DNA of 64,000 nucleotides from Diphasiastrum complanatum. Its lineage: Eukaryota; Streptophyta; Lycopodiopsida; Lycopodiales; Lycopodiaceae. The notes beneath the pieces are model-generated. The model worked only from the letters and a program-made list of their open reading frames with translations. It had not been told where the DNA came from and ran no database searches. Position 1 is the first letter of the stretch. The number at the start of each line of letters is the position of its first letter. Positions 45,408 through 59,300 of this stretch are shown piece by piece. A program made the position numbers and the translations under genes. The DNA is taken from the NCBI GenBank assembly GCA_029204225.1, contig CM055096.1:43633967-43697966 (forward strand), in the 5' to 3' direction.

Positions 45408-46238
45408 TCATTCATAGTTATGTGCACTCTTTTTCTCAAGAATCTAATGGAGGTGCATCTATGTATGTATCTTTTATTGATGATTACTCTAGATAAACTT
45501 GGATTGAACTTTTGGATTCCAAAACTAAAGTGTTTGAGGCTTTTTGTTAAGTTCAAAACTCTAGTTGAGAATCAACTTGATGCTAGAATTAAAGTATTGA
45601 GGAGTGATAATGGTGGACAGTATATCTCCACCAAGATGATAGAGTTTTGTAAATCCAATGGCATCAAAAGAGAGCTTACATGTACTTATAGTCCTCAACA
45701 AAATGGTATAGTTGAGAGAATGAATAGAACTCTTTGTGAGTGTGCAAAATCTTTAAGGCTAGATTCATCTCTACGTAAGTCATTTTGAGGAGAGGCCATT
45801 GTTTGTGCAACTTATTTGTGTAATAGATTGCCATGTAAGCCCATTGGAGGCGTAACATCTTATGAGGCTCTATTTTGTAAGAAGCCGAATCTTAAAGATC
45901 TAATAATTTTCGAATCTACTTGCTATGTTTTTCAAGCATTAGATACAAGAAAAAAAGATGATCCTACCTCTATAAAAGGGATCTTTGTTGGTTATGCTGA
46001 AAATAGCAAAGGATATAGAGTCTATAATCCAATCACTAAAAAGATTTTAGTGAGTAGAGATGTTACTACTGATGAAGGTAACTACTACAAGTTGAATGAA
46101 AATGCTTCTAATCCATCTTATGTCAAGGATCTTGCAAGATTTGAGGAGGAGCCTACATGTGATCAAGATCTTGAGGATCCACCTCAAGACCCGAGGACTC
46201 CAAGGAGGTCTACAAGAAGGAAGGACATCTATGTTTGA
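45408..46238 (+). pseudogene. Copia integrase remnant
   Basis: The plus strand encodes SNGGASMYVSFIDDYSR, a TAA, then TWIELLDSKTKVFEAF, a frame slip, RSDNGGQYIS and YSPQQNGIVERMNRT, a TGA, then the integrase C-terminal block (CNRLPCKPIGG, KKPNLKDL, KGYRVYNP) and the proline/arginine-rich linker ending at 46238. Gag, protease and RT are absent. About 350 bases separate it from the primer site at 45058, so an internal deletion joined leader to integrase. Confidence 0.85.
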
Positions 46239-47158
46239 TGAGGGAACTTCTAAAGTTCTAAGATCTAGATTAGAAGTTTTTAGAAGCCTTAGAATGGCTA
46301 GTTTAGAGCTAATCCCATAAGCTAGTGGATGCTTATGGAAGGCCTTCCTTGCTTTATATAAGAGGAGAGGTATTTCTCATGTACACAACACTTTTGAGAT
46401 TAAGCTATATTGTCATTCTCTAATTTGAGATTGTCTTTCTATTTCACTTGTGTTCCCTTTGGAAAGGTGCATAGCTTGAGGGAAGGTGCTCGGGCCTCCT
46501 TTTCATCTGTTTTACTTGTGGCATGCTTTTATTTTCTTATTGCTTAGTATAACCCGCAAGTCATATTTTCTAATCCCTTTTGGCTCATAAGTAGGATCCA
46601 GTCCACTTGCTAGTTGGGTAAGTCTTAGCAAGTTTATTTTGCTCATTGGAAATTGGCTAATTGGGTACCACCTTAGCCACACCTTAGCTAGTTTTATTTT
46701 CGTTCTGAGCACCAGTTGGGAAAGCCTTGGTGCTCTCTCTTTGTTTATGTTTAGTTCATAGTTGATAGCTCGCAGAACTTAGGTGGACGACCGGTCTACC
46801 ACTATACTACGCAGGAAACCCTCTTTAGACCTAGCCACCATAGTGGAGTAGAAATATTTACTTCCAACAAATATCTAGGTGAACTTTAGTATGCATGGGC
46901 GAAAAAAAATATATAAAGAAATTTTACCAGTCATTTTTCACTTTTACCAGTGGAGGAGACGAAAATTTGGTAGATTTTTTTTCTGTTGTGGATTATTTTT
47001 ATGACACCAGTTAGCCCTATTTAGCAAGTTTTTCAGTTGTTTATGACTAGAAGTAAGCAGATGGCCAAGACAAAGCAAACAGCAAGGGCGCCTAATAGAA
47101 TTAGGGTTATTGCGCAACACCTTCAAAGCATTAGGCAGAATGAAATTATCAGAAATCT
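46239..47158. other. Stretch without a gene, partly LTR-like
   Basis: TTTATATAAGAGG at about 46354 looks like a TATA box and the following CT-rich stretch is typical of LTR sequence, but no matching pair or ends could be set. Confidence 0.35.
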
Positions 47159-48581
47159 TCACATGGCAGCCTGTGTCGCGTGCTGAGCCGTCCGACTACA
47201 CCTTGGATCCCCACGCCAACTAACGAAGAACTCCGTAATTTCATCACCTCCGAGGTGCAAGCTGCGAGAATAGCCACAATCACGATAGAATGGTACAAAT
47301 TTTTCTTTGTTTGGACATTCTACAGCTTTGTGATTTTCTCCACATGCAAAGCAGCATTCAAGTGGTGCTCTGGTCCAATTTCTAGATGCATGTTGTTGTG
47401 CAGCAACATAAATAGCATACTGTTTTGAAAGACCTCTCTCATGATCATTGCTGTAGTTCCATTGCTTGTTACCTCTGTAAGGTTCTGCTTCCATCAAATT
47501 AGCAAGAGGAGCCGGTTGTGTTGGTGGGGCTAGTAAAGCTAGTCTCTCCGGATACTGAAGAGCAGATTGACAAGGTTTGGCTGTAGGATCTTTCCGTAAA
47601 GGGGTTCTCGATATCCCATCTGGACATATCGTTGTTGGATAATCCGTGAATTAAAATGGCAATAAGCAGTTTCATGGTTAGGTAATTACACAGATGGCAT
47701 ATATTGAGTGCTATTCGTTTTTTTAATTGTGGACATTCGTTCATTGTGTGATTGCTTATACAAATGGCACACCAAACATTTTTCCTGGTAGGAAAAGTCT
47801 CAGCAAACTTCTCAGGTTCCTTGTTTGTTTTTCCATGGAAATTCTCCAATACTTTGATCTTCTCATTAGGTTGCGACTACAACTTTTCCATCTGTTTCTG
47901 ATGGTTCTTCCCCAGTTTCTCAAACTCATTGAGCATCATCTCTACAATAGCATTGATATTCGTTGATGCGATAGTGGTAGATGTCGTAAAGGTATACCCT
48001 GCCGTATAAGGCAACATACCAATAATTGGCTTGTCATCTGAATCTCCATCCTCCTCTCGTATTGCATCGTCCATAACGTTTTGCAAAATTGCGTACTCAT
48101 TATGGCATTTCAGCTCATGTCTGATCCTTTTAGGTAGACTTGACAAAAACCACATTATTATGAAATTTTCATTAATCAGCTCAGGTTTGCACTCAGATCT
48201 GAGGCGTTTAACCTGTTCAATGTAATCTCGAACCATTTCCCACTTTCCCATCTTAACTTCACTTAAAAGTAGGAAAGGGTCTTCCATAAACTTCTGAGGT
48301 TTGGACCGTGTGATAAGGGCTCGTTTAATAGTTTCCCAATCTGTATGCTCAGTTTCATCTTGATTATAATACCAATCTTCTGCTGCACCCATTAAGGCCA
48401 TTGGAAATAGCTTAAGTTTATCTTGAGGAAAAACTTCTGCATAGAATTCACAAGATTTCGCATACATCTGGAGAAATCTAACTGAATCTGTTAGTCCATT
48501 GTATTTGGATAGACCCAAATGGGGTGCTCTCCTAACAATGATTGGATTGACTTCCTGAGGAGTAGCTCTTGGAGCAGCCAT
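47159..48581 (-). pseudogene. Gypsy gag, copy A
   Basis: The minus strand starts MAAPRATPQEVNPIIVRR at 48581 and keeps a good gag core (KLFPMALMGAAEDWYYNQ, MVRDYIEQVKRLRSE, FLSSLPKRIRHEL) down to 47877. A stop and shift follow. The nucleocapsid region 47849-47159 has cysteine clusters such as CAICISNHTMNEC and CCFACGENHKAVEC. The order and spacing fit a Ty3/gypsy gag. Pol does not follow at 47159, so this copy is cut. Confidence 0.8.
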
Positions 48582-48768
48582 CTTTACAAATTAAATCAAG
48601 CAGACAATCACATTGGATCTAGATTTTTCAATCAAGAACTATCTCAGTTCAGATCTGCAAAATTCCTTTCACTTGACAAGAATCATATTTCTGATTTTTG
48701 AAAAAAAATCTACGATCAAACAATTAACACTTCTCAAAATCAAGAAATCTCTAAATCAGAATCAAATT

Positions 48769-49300
48769 GAACCATATTTGACCAAAAATTTGACAGAGAC
48801 TTGATCTGGAAAATCAGAACCTAAAAGTAGTATTGGCGAAGGTTGATTCGGCAAAGGTTCATCAGCAATGTTATTTTTGGTAAAAACTCTCTGATCAGGT
48901 TTTTCTGACAAATTTAATGGAAATAACCTTCGCTGAATTCTTAGACAGAAAATATGACTCGGATAAATCTAGGGTAGAACTGGCGAAGGTTCCTAACACA
49001 TAAAAATACAATTTTTGTAGTTTGGCAAGGGTAAAAATAGAGATTTTCCTGTGATCCTGATAGATCTAATCTTTGCCCAACTCACAATAGGAAATTTACT
49101 ATATTTAGAATCCCCATTAAACTCGACGAAGTATCTGGCGAAGAATCAAGAGTTATACTGGTATTTTTGCAAAAAAGAGACTTTTTTGGCAAAAATAGGA
49201 CAATATGACAACTGATCTTGAGATATCTTATATTTTTGGCATTATTCTTTGCCGGTTCTTCTTCTTCGAATATATTTTCTGCTTCAAAATCCTCTGGCAC
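48769..49300 (-). repeat. Gypsy leader repeat, copy A
   Basis: About 500 bp that recur at 55785-56290 in the same orientation, lying just upstream of gag copy A. It contains several CGAAGGTT-type words. On the minus strand part of it is the tail of the extra reading frame at 49250-50340. Confidence 0.7.
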
Positions 49301-50340
49301 TGTGGCGTCGAACTGCTTTGGAGATGGAACAGCATGAACGATCTTGATGATGTCTAGTGCGGCTTCAGTTTGATCTTGCTAGTTAATCTGGAAGGAGTCA
49401 TCAAAACCAGTAGATGTATGATGGAATTGTTCGAATCCTCTTCCAAGGGATTGGAGTGCAAAGGGTCTTGGGCTTTTGAGCATTTCAAAGATCTCATCCG
49501 GGCCCAGTGAATTGGAATCATCGAATATATCCATGAAAGATTGTGTGTTTGGGAAAATAACTCGGATTTGTGGGGAAGAGGCGGCTTGGGCGGCTGTGAT
49601 TGGAATGGTAGATCCAATTGTCATAGACTAACCTTGCGAGGAAGCGGAGGTGAGGGATGCATCAGTGAATTGAGGGACGGGTAGCTCAGTGTGGATTGCA
49701 GCAGGGGGTGGAAGCGTAGTGGTCGTTGGTTGTCTAGTACGATGACATGATCTGGAAGGCGAGTCAGGAATGACGATCTCGCTGTGCGTACACGATGACG
49801 ACTATGTGAAGTCGATGCCTGATGTGATAATTCAGTTGGTGCCTCTTCATATATGGAGAGCACGGAATCCATACTGAAACCATGGATTTTATTGTCAAGA
49901 TGGGAGGCTGCAAGGAGGGATAACAACTGATCAGCAGCAAACTACCATTTGGTATTACTCTTGATAGCTCGTTTGAGCTCTCTAAACACAGTCTTGAACC
50001 AGTTATATGGTTTCAGTGGGGCTTTAGCTATCTTGGCTTGGGATTCAACTATCCTATGCAAAATCAAGGAAGAGATGTGATCCAACCATCAGGAAGTTAT
50101 TAAGGAGCTGAGCAACTGCATGGATCACAGGATCCCTAATGGCCTCTAATAGATAGCCGTCATTTGTCCAGTATAGGTTGAAAGTGGTATCAATGTATGG
50201 CTTAATAACTTGTTTGGCTTGTTTGTGGTTCAGTGAGGCTTGGGTACAGGATGAAATCCCTATAGCAGCAAGGGAGGCTTCAGTTACGTGCACCTTGTGT
50301 GTGGATCCTTGAAAGGGAATATAAAATTTGGATTTTTCCT
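49250..50340 (-). pseudogene. Extra reading frame upstream of gypsy gag (unknown protein)
   Basis: A decayed minus-strand reading frame of roughly 340 residues can be followed. It runs from KVHVTEASLAAIGISSC (from about 50293) through LYWTNDGYLLEAIRDP, a shift near 50060, PLKPYNWFKTVFRELKRA, a stop at about 49943, then FAADQLLSLLAASHLDNK, a shift near 49650, QSFMDIFDDSNSLGPDEI and VPEDFEAENIFEEEE at its end. I do not recognise the protein. It precedes gag on the same strand, as an extra upstream frame does in some plant gypsy groups (Ogre/Tat). That is only a positional analogy. Confidence 0.4.
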
Positions 50341-51232
50341 CCTTCCAGGTACTGAAGGGTGAGTGATGAAATCCATGTTAATTCATCCCGAGAAGACTCT
50401 CTCATGAATATCCATTGTAGTGAGCAGAGGCTCTGCAAGGGTCATCCACTAAGTGACCATTCTTGTGCTATCATGATGTCCATTGCAGATGGGACATTAC
50501 GATGGATTATATAACGAGGCGACTGAGAAATGTCTGTGGAAGACATGGTGGAATAAGGTCAGAAACTGAGAGTGATGAGCGAGAGTGTATAACAGTTTGG
50601 AAAGCTTTGGTCGCTGGAAAACACAACAAGAGCTTCGCTAGCACAAATGAGAAACAAAATCAAATTTTACCCTTTTATTGGCTAATTTGGAGAGTCTATT
50701 AGACAATGTACTAGTTTGGGTGCTCAGTTCTGGACCAAAATTTCTAGGCATGCTCAGTACTATAAAAATAGGATATAAAACTCTCAAGAAAGTTTTTGAA
50801 ACACCAAATCTATCCCGCGAAGGTTTTCTAGGTCTGACGAAGGCTCATCCTTCACCCAAGGTCATCCTTCGCCCGGGTACTATCATAAATGCAGGATATT
50901 TTGGATATGAACTTATAGCCGACCTAAATTTGGCATTTTAAATCCATCTGGCATGTCGACGAAGGTTTTTGAGTACAGAAAGATGCTCGACGAAGGTTCC
51001 CAAAATGGCATAATGCTAAACATTTGCCTAAAGTAAAAACAGGTACCAACTGGTTAAAAGAATGTTTGCCCAAGGTATGGGTATATCTGAGGTGGATCTT
51101 GCTTCTGAAAACTCGGCGAGCAATTCAAACACGGTTTGTGCAAAAAATGACCAAAAAAGTAATTTCCCAAGTCATTTTTCACATAAGATCTGATTCCTAA
51201 AAATACTTTCTTTCAATTTTTTTAATATTTCC
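50341..51232. other. Stretch without a gene; CGAAGGTT-rich, possibly LTR
   Basis: No coding region is supported. CGAAGGTT or CGAAGGCT words occur at about 50817, 50837, 50960 and 50990. It probably belongs to the untranslated or LTR part of the neighbouring gypsy elements. Confidence 0.35.
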
Positions 51233-54200
51233 TCACTTTTTCTTCTTTTCCTTTCTTTTTTGTTTTTTACATTGTCGTTTCCAAAAGAAATATGGAGTAC
51301 TAAACCGGTGTATAACAAAAAAAATCTTCCAACAAAATGTGCACTTTATTGTTTGATTAACAAAATGTGTACCACGGTCATTGACAATCTTGATTGGACA
51401 TCCAAATCTGATAATGATATTTTCATAGAGAAACTTAGCCGTAGATTTCGCATCAACATCGTAGGCCGTCGTGCTCGTTGGCAAACATCACATGACTAAA
51501 TATAATTTCTGGTGTCTTTATGAAGTGTAGGCCACCAACAACCTGATTGCAAAAGTTTGCGAATAGTAATATGTGTAGAGAAATCTCCTCCGCCCATGCC
51601 CTCATGTGAAAACATTATCAAATCAAGTATTTCTTTGAAGAATATCATCCATTCCGCGACGATACAATTGTCCCGCAATCAATTGATAAGGTTGAGCCTT
51701 ATGAATTAATTGTCTCTTCTGTACTTTTGTCAAGGAGTCCTTAGGTTGACCTAGTATCAGATACTCAACAATATCCGCTGCTCACTCAGGTACTGCTTCA
51801 ACATAGAATAATGCAGCATCTAGCAATTCATCATCCACCTCAGTAATAACTGGTGCGGATTCAATTCGTGAAACATGGCTGGCGAGATAATATTGTTTAC
51901 CCTTTCGAACCACAACTCGAAAGGCAAATTCGGTCAATAATACTAACCATCTTGCTATACACCCTATATTACATGTCTTGTTTACCAAATAAAATAACGG
52001 CTGATGATCCGTATAGAATGCAAATTGCGTTTCCATGAAGTAATGTCAAAATTTCCGTACTGAAAAAATCATGGCTAACGCTTCACATTATGTTGTTGAA
52101 TAGTTCTTCTCCGGATCAGTAAGTTGTCTGCTTGCAAATCGTATGGATAGTCCTTCTTGTATTCACCTGACTACGTCAAAACTGATCCAATAGCATATTT
52201 CGAGACATCAATGTGAACATGAAATTCAATCGTCCAATCTGGAGAACGCAGTATTGGTGTTGAAGCTAATGCTTTTTTTAATTTTTCAAAGGCTTCTAAC
52301 GCTCAACTGTCCAAATAGGAACAATGGTCAGTTTGTACATATGTCTTGCAAGATCCGAAAAGAAAATAATAAAAATTCGATAATAATTTGCATGACCCAT
52401 AAACACATAAACTCCACGAAGTGTTGCTGGCGGCGGTAATTCAAAATAACTTTGATTTTGGAATAATCTGTAGCTATGCCATGTCTTGATACCACATGTC
52501 CCAAAACAACTTCGTGAGAAACCCAAATCTGACACTTTTCTGGATTTAAAGAAATTTGGTACTTACGACAACGTTCAAAAACTTTTCCAATCGATCCAGA
52601 TAGTCTGTATCCGTGCTATGGACTCCAAGTTCATCCAATTATATTTCAAGAAATTTTTGTAGATAATTTTTTAAAGCAAACTGCATCACTCTTTGGAATG
52701 AACAAAAGGCATTACTTTATAAGCATAAGTATCCCATTCTGTCGCAAAGGCCGTTTTATGACGATCTGTAGGTGCAATCTTGACCTGGTTGTATCCACTG
52801 AATCCATCCAAAAAACTATTAGCTTCTGCTCTAGCAAGGCGGTCCAAAATGCTTTCAGTAAAAGGTAACGGACAGTGATCCTTTCACGTCACTTTGTTCA
52901 AAGCTTTGAGATTCACACAAATTCTCAATTTCCCATTCTTTTTAGGAACAATGACAATTGGTGAAACCCATTCAGTGTGCTCAATCTCATAAATGAAGTC
53001 GGCTTCAAGTAATCTTTGTAGCTCTTTCTTTATCAAATCCGTAACATTAGGATTACAACGATAGAATCTTGTGACCTTTGGAACTGCTCAAGCATTAAGG
53101 GTATGGTATGCTCAATAACTGATGTCGGAATCCCTTTGAGATCTTTAGAAGTCCAAGCAAAGCAATCTTGATACTTAATAAGCAATGTCCGTAGCTCTTG
53201 AAACTGTTCAGGAGTAAGTTGTGCTCCAACTTATACAATCTTTTCTGGTTTTCCTGGTTCCGCAAGATTCATAGGCTGCATCCTAGCTGGACCATTGTAA
53301 ACATCTTTCGATTCTATGACTTGTTCTTCAGGTTCATGATGTGTGGTAACATGATAACCAAATCATCCAGAGTATAGCATTTGAAATGCTCTGGCATATC
53401 ATGCTGGACTTACTCTGATTGTTCTTTGTCAAAAGAATTAGTCTTGGATCTTCGCTTAGCTTTCTTAGCACGAATCGATCGTGAAGGTGATGACTTCCGA
53501 AAGATGGATTCTTCTTTGAAGGTAAAGACTTCCTAGATGGTGATGTTTGCAAGAATTCTTACTTGAAGAATCATCCTTGACTTTCCCTTTGCCTTTATCC
53601 AATAAGGGTGGCACATTCTTCGAATCAACCTTTTGAGGTGGATTTTTCCATTTTAGGATTGTATTATAATGTTGCTTAGCTTGTTTCTTCATCATTGATC
53701 CTGTGATCTTGTCTTCCTTCATTATAACTGCTTTTGGCGGTTCTATTGTTGGTTCATCGAGAATATGACGTATTCCAAATCTGGTAGGATCCATGTGATT
53801 TAGAACTTGCTCATTAGTAAGTTCTGCATTGTTATCATAAGTCAAGACATGACTCATATGAATAAGTTCATCTTCAATTGGATCTGGTATGGGTTCCGTT
53901 GATATCCAAGCTACATTTAGCACATTCAAAGGAAAAGGATCGGCGTATCCAAAGTTCGATCCAATAATGAAATCTCGCTCAAGTTGGACTCATTATCTTA
54001 TTGACACATATACCCTGCTGTACAATCAATTGTTGCAAGAGCTTGATTCCAGTTAACAGTATCGGTTTGAGAGTCATAATGTACTCCCCAATTTTTGACT
54101 GGTCGGTCACAGGTATGATCCGTTGTTGATGAATCATCATTCTCTTTTTGGGCTATTGGTTTGATAGATAGTCTTAGTAATCAGGTCAACTTTGACTACA

Positions 54201-54903
54201 CGTTCACGACTTTCAAAAGTGATTTTTCCAGTACTTGAATCACTTGTGCAACTCATAACCATGGACGTCCCAATAAGACTCCGTAGACATTTGGTGCTTC
54301 AGATAAGTCGATCACTACAAAAGTAATGACAAACTGGACTCCGGCAATCTTGACAGGTATGTCTTCAACCATTCCTCAATGGATGGCTAACTAGCTAGCT
54401 TAATGGCAAAAGTCATCTGCTTAATTCTTGTAAGGCCCCACTTTGCACGTAGCTTTGTTGAAATCAAGTTAACTCCCGAACTTACATCTATCATGGCTGC
54501 TTCTTTAGAAAATTGTCTATGTTGTATTGGTAGAGTGATATTTTTTTGCTCACTTTCTCAGGCTGCTCCGACATGGAGTACTTCATTAGATTTTTCAAAT
54601 CCGACACAAAAAAACTGGTTCCTAATTGGCTCCTGGTTCAATTTGAGTTAACTTCTATGCTAATATTTCTTTTGCATTTGGCACCAACTTCAAGAACTCT
54701 CCCAACATAATATTGATCTTACTAGACAAAATATTCATGAGGAGTTCTGTCTGCAGCCCTTCCGGTTCAGTCATCTTGAAGGGTTCTTCATGATGATGCA
54801 ATTGAGCATTCATATCTGTATGTGGATTATTTAGTGGTTGCGCTGGTGAAGAACGAACTTTGGCTGCTGCTCTAGCAGCTTCAAGCTCCTCTTCTTCTTG
54901 CAC
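51233..54903 (-). pseudogene. Gypsy pol: protease region, RT, RNase H, integrase (degenerate)
   Basis: Minus strand, N- to C-terminal from high to low coordinates. A gag-protease linker lies at 54903-53460. RT lies at about 53080-52690, with NPNVTDLIKKELQRLLEADF, WVSPIVIVPKKNGKLRICV, SFLDGFSGYNQVKIAP and a decayed tail where the YxDD motif belongs. The RNase H area at 52535-51782 includes FAFYTDHQPLFYL. Integrase lies at 51678-51233, with the zinc-finger end GCWWPTLHKD and IRFGCPIKIVNDRGTHFVN. Many stops and shifts make it non-functional. The RT type is Ty3/gypsy without evidence of a chromodomain. Confidence 0.8.
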
Positions 54904-55032
54904 TTGTTAAATCCACTACCTCATATCCTGATATCTCCTCTTTTCGGCATAGTGTTTTCGATAGACACCTGATGTTGGTATATCAGTTAATGGTATAGAA
55001 TCAGCAGGTACTGGATCTGCTATCGGTTCTTT

Positions 55033-55784
55033 CTACTTTCGAGCTCTGGTAACCACCATCAAAGGTATACTTGGTTCAGGTTGAACTGATGGTCTTTGCT
55101 TTATTGTTATCAAATTTACAGGAGCTATAGCCAATGGTGGCTTTGGTTTTGCTGGACTCCTTGTAGCAATGCCCATAACCACAGTCACGACAGAATGGTA
55201 CAAATTTGTCTTTGTTTGGACATTCTGCAGCTCTGTGATTTTCTCCACATGCAAAGCATCAAAGTGGCGCTTTGGTCCAATTTCTAGATGCATGTTGTTG
55301 TGTGGCAGCATAAATAGCATATTGTTCTAAAGGACCGCTCTCATGATCATTACTGTAGTTTCATTGCTCGTTACCTCTGTAAGGTTTTGGTTCCATCAAA
55401 TTAGCAGGAGGAGCCGGTTGTGTTGGTGGGGCTGGTAAAGCTAGTCTCTCCAGATACCCAAGAGCATATTGACGAGGTTTGGCTGCAGGATCCTTTCCGT
55501 AAAGGGGTTCTCAATATCCCATCAAGACATATCGTTGTTGGATAATCCAAGGATTAAAATGGCAATAAGCAATTTCATGGTCATGTGAATCGCACAGATG
55601 GCATATATTGAGTGCCATTCATTTTTTAATTGTGGACATTTGTTCACTATGTGACTGCTTGTACAAATGGAACACTAGACATTTTCCTTGGTAGGAAAAG
55701 TCTTAGCAAACTTCTCAAGTTCCTTGTTCGCTTTTCCATGGAAATCTTCCAATACTTTGATCTTCTCATCAAGTTGCGACAGAA
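55033..55784 (-). pseudogene. Gypsy gag, copy B (N-terminal core lost)
   Basis: The minus strand corresponds to the nucleocapsid part of gag copy A (same KTFPT, CPQLK, PFTER and HVEKITELQ type words, and the same nucleotides with about 10% change) and then runs on into RSPAKPKPPLAIAPVN toward pol. The gag core present in copy A is missing: leader sequence joins directly to the nucleocapsid part near 55784. Confidence 0.7.
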
Positions 55785-56300
55785 TCAAATTGAACCAGAT
55801 TTGACCAAAAATGTGACAGAGACTTGATCTGAGAAATAAGAACCTAAAAATCGTATATGCGAAGGTATTCTAGGCAAAGGTTGATTCGGCGAAGGTTCAT
55901 TAGCAATGTTATTTTTGGAAAAAATTCTCTGATTAGGCTTTCCAGACAAATTTAATGAAAATAACCTTCGCAGAACTCTCAGACAGAAATCCTGACTCGG
56001 ATAAATCTAGGGTAGAACTGGTGAAGGTTCCTAACACATAAAAATACAATTTCTATAGTTTGGCGAGGGTAAAAATAGAGATTTTCTGTGATCTTGACAA
56101 ATCTAATCTTTGCCCAACTCACAATTGAAAATTTACTATATCTAGAATCCTCAAAAAACTCAATGAAGGATCTGGCGAAGAATCAAGAGTAATATTGATA
56201 TTTTTGCAAAAAAGAGACTTTTTTGACAAAAATAGAACAATATGACAACTAATCTTGAAATACCTTCTATTTTTGGTATTATTTTTTGTCGACCTGGCAC
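55785..56300 (-). repeat. Gypsy leader repeat, copy B
   Basis: Direct copy of 48769-49270 with about 10% change, including its CGAAGGTT words. The two diverge beyond 56290. Confidence 0.7.
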
Positions 56301-59300
56301 TAGATAGATTTGAATCACACCTATGCACAATGAATCAGACGAAGGTTCTTTTTTTGTATTTATTAGGGTTTTGGTGATTTTTTTTGTATTGATTATATTT
56401 TTTGAGCCCATATTTTTCCTTAATGTAGACATTTTTTGATGAGAACAACTATGCACACTTTTAAACATAAACATAATAAACAAACTAGTCATATGATGAA
56501 TTTATATTTTTCATATGTAAGCCTGTCTCACCTTTACACAATAGATCAACATATTTTTTACAAACTCATAATGATGTTCAACAACATCAAAAATCTAGAG
56601 TATATTCAACATCATAGAAAATTGATTTCTAGAGAACTCCTTATTGACATAAAATAGCTCTAGGAATGCTCTAATCGAATGGAAGGGACAATGATGTGTA
56701 GTGCTTAAGGTATTGGAAGTGTCTTGTACATTCTTGGCATTCTTCTAAAAAACCAAGGCATTAGTTTTTTGCGGCAAGATTATGGAGCCTTAAAGCTTAG
56801 ATTATACTAGAGTTTAGAGCCAAAACTAATTACTGTTTAAGTTAATAAAAATAAACCTTAACCTAAAAGCATCATTTGACAAATTCATATGAAAATAAAT
56901 ATCTAAAGTTCAATAGTTGATAGGCTCTTAGCATGTAAGGAACTCAAACATGTAAATACCTATAAGGAGACATTCACTATAATTCCCTTGTCCTTTCTAC
57001 GATTGGCATCACCTTTTGGTGGCATCAAATTTAAACAATTGGCATTTTCACAATAGAAAGTTTTATGATGTTCTATTATCTATTGCTAAGTTTTCTTTCC
57101 ACTTTTGGTGCTGGTGTCTCAAGTTTTTGTGAATGGTTTGGTCTCTTCTTAGCCTTTAGATTCATCCAGTTGACATCTAAGAAGAATTTGAGAGTCAATT
57201 CTTACATGAGATACCTTATCAAATGTCAGGTTTTCTTTGTGGTAAGTGCATCTCTTTGTATGACTCAATAGAAAACATGCAATTGAGATCCTATCCGTTA
57301 TCTTGGCCACTTCTCCAAGATGTGGATGTGCTTGCATTTAATTTCGAGTTGACATTGACGAACCATTTACGACAGTATCTATTTTACAAGAACATCTTGG
57401 ATTAAATGCACAACCATCATCTTCGACTCGGCATCAACGTAACAAAGCAACAATACACAGTTTTTTGTCAACATCGGATGATGACTTGGATGAAAATTTT
57501 CCAATATATTCTAATGAGTCATCAACTTCATTAGTTGAAAATGAGTCTTAATCATTCTCGAAATTTGTGAATTTATCGAAACTATCATCAAATGTACTCT
57601 ACGAGTTATTTTCATGAAAGTCAATTTAGACTCTTAAAACACCATTAATATCTATATTCACGCGGACATTTTTAATTTTTTAGGTTTTATTGAAAAGGTT
57701 AATTTTTTTGGACATGATGTATTGATTTTTTTGTTTAAAATACATATTTTTTTTGTGATTTTTGCATGAAAAAGCATGTTTTTGGGTAAAAATTGCAAAG
57801 CTGAAAAATAATTACTCTTTTTTAGAATTTTGACCCATTTCAAAAAAATGCACGTTCAACATCTCCATCGTGTTTTACTAACCTACTTGTCTCCTTGCAT
57901 TCCTCATCAAACGAAAAAACAAAAGAATTCAAACAATGTTTTGTTTTGTTTTTCGCTTTCCTCCTTGGCTACTTTTAAATGTTTTTTTCCCACACTGTAA
58001 GATTTGTCTTATAAAAATATCCATATTTGCTACAATCTAGATTATCTTTCAAATGGTCAATTATATATTTATTTCATACATGCATTGGAATTTTCTGCTC
58101 AAATTTTCAAATTCTACTATTGAGATATCACAGTTGACATTTAACTCCAACAAAAAACATAGTGCCTGATTCTAAAACGAGTTGTAATTTTTGTCTCCAA
58201 TTTTCCCAACTATGCTAAGGGAGGCTAGAACATAGTCAACAAAACCATTTCCTGTGATGAACAAACATGTAAAAAATTTATTTGAGGATTGTTAACTGTG
58301 AAGTCCATAAAAAATAACAAGCTCATGTATCTCACCAAGATCGACTCATTTCTTACCAAAATTTAAAGTACCATCGCCAACGTCCATACAATATATCTGA
58401 AATGTCCAAATCTATCAACTCCAACTAAAGATGTAAACAACTTTCTTTGTAATAAAGAATCAATTCAAGTCCTATTAGTACCCCCTAGCAATACTACAAT
58501 CCCCTCCCTTATAGTTGAATATATCAAGGCTGATTTCTTCGGCTGGACCTTCACTATCCAAATTAATCTTGTGATATAAAATGAATCGTTTGAAAGCAGA
58601 GTAGCAAATGCTAAAAAATATCACTTTTTCTTCCACCAAATTGCAGGGTTCAAGGTTTAGGGCTTGATCAAGTTCTCCAAGTAATGGTGAATGAAATGAG
58701 CCATCCCTCCCTTCTTCCAATCCATAAACAGTAGGAATGATATTCATCAAGACTTCTAGTAATCAGTTTAGTGTTCGCATGTTTCAGCCAAGAGTATATT
58801 ATGTTTCCCATTTGCCACTGCACTCAAACCAACACCTTTATCCCATGAAAAACCATTCTAGCTCCAAAGTAAACAGATCATGCTTTAGCATTTTGGGTCT
58901 CATAAACATCCTCTTATTTGATTTTTGGAGCATCCTCCATTGTTACATTTTGAATGATATCATTTCACTTTTGTCCATTCAATTCTAACCTCTGCTTGTT
59001 GCATAGGTGTGAGATCTTCACCAACATAAAGTTACTAGTAGCTTTATGAAACTTTCAACAAGATTAATCCGTAATCTTTGGTAAATATCATCTTCCTTGA
59101 ATAGCCACTGATTAAAAATGTCAATGAGATTTAGAAAGGCATCTCTCTGAGAATCATGTGTGTGTTTAAAAATCTCAGGCATGATTGATTTATTTAAGTT
59201 GTCAATTTTTCAAACGTCCAAGTTTTAGAAGGGCAACATGAGTTTACTTCATTCATATTTGCACATGACCAAGTTTTTGACAAAGTTTGGTGAATTTATG

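Noticed and set aside
57065-57405. Short open frames rich in Phe and Leu
   Set aside because: No family resemblance, no splice-compatible neighbours, and composition typical of AT-rich spacer.
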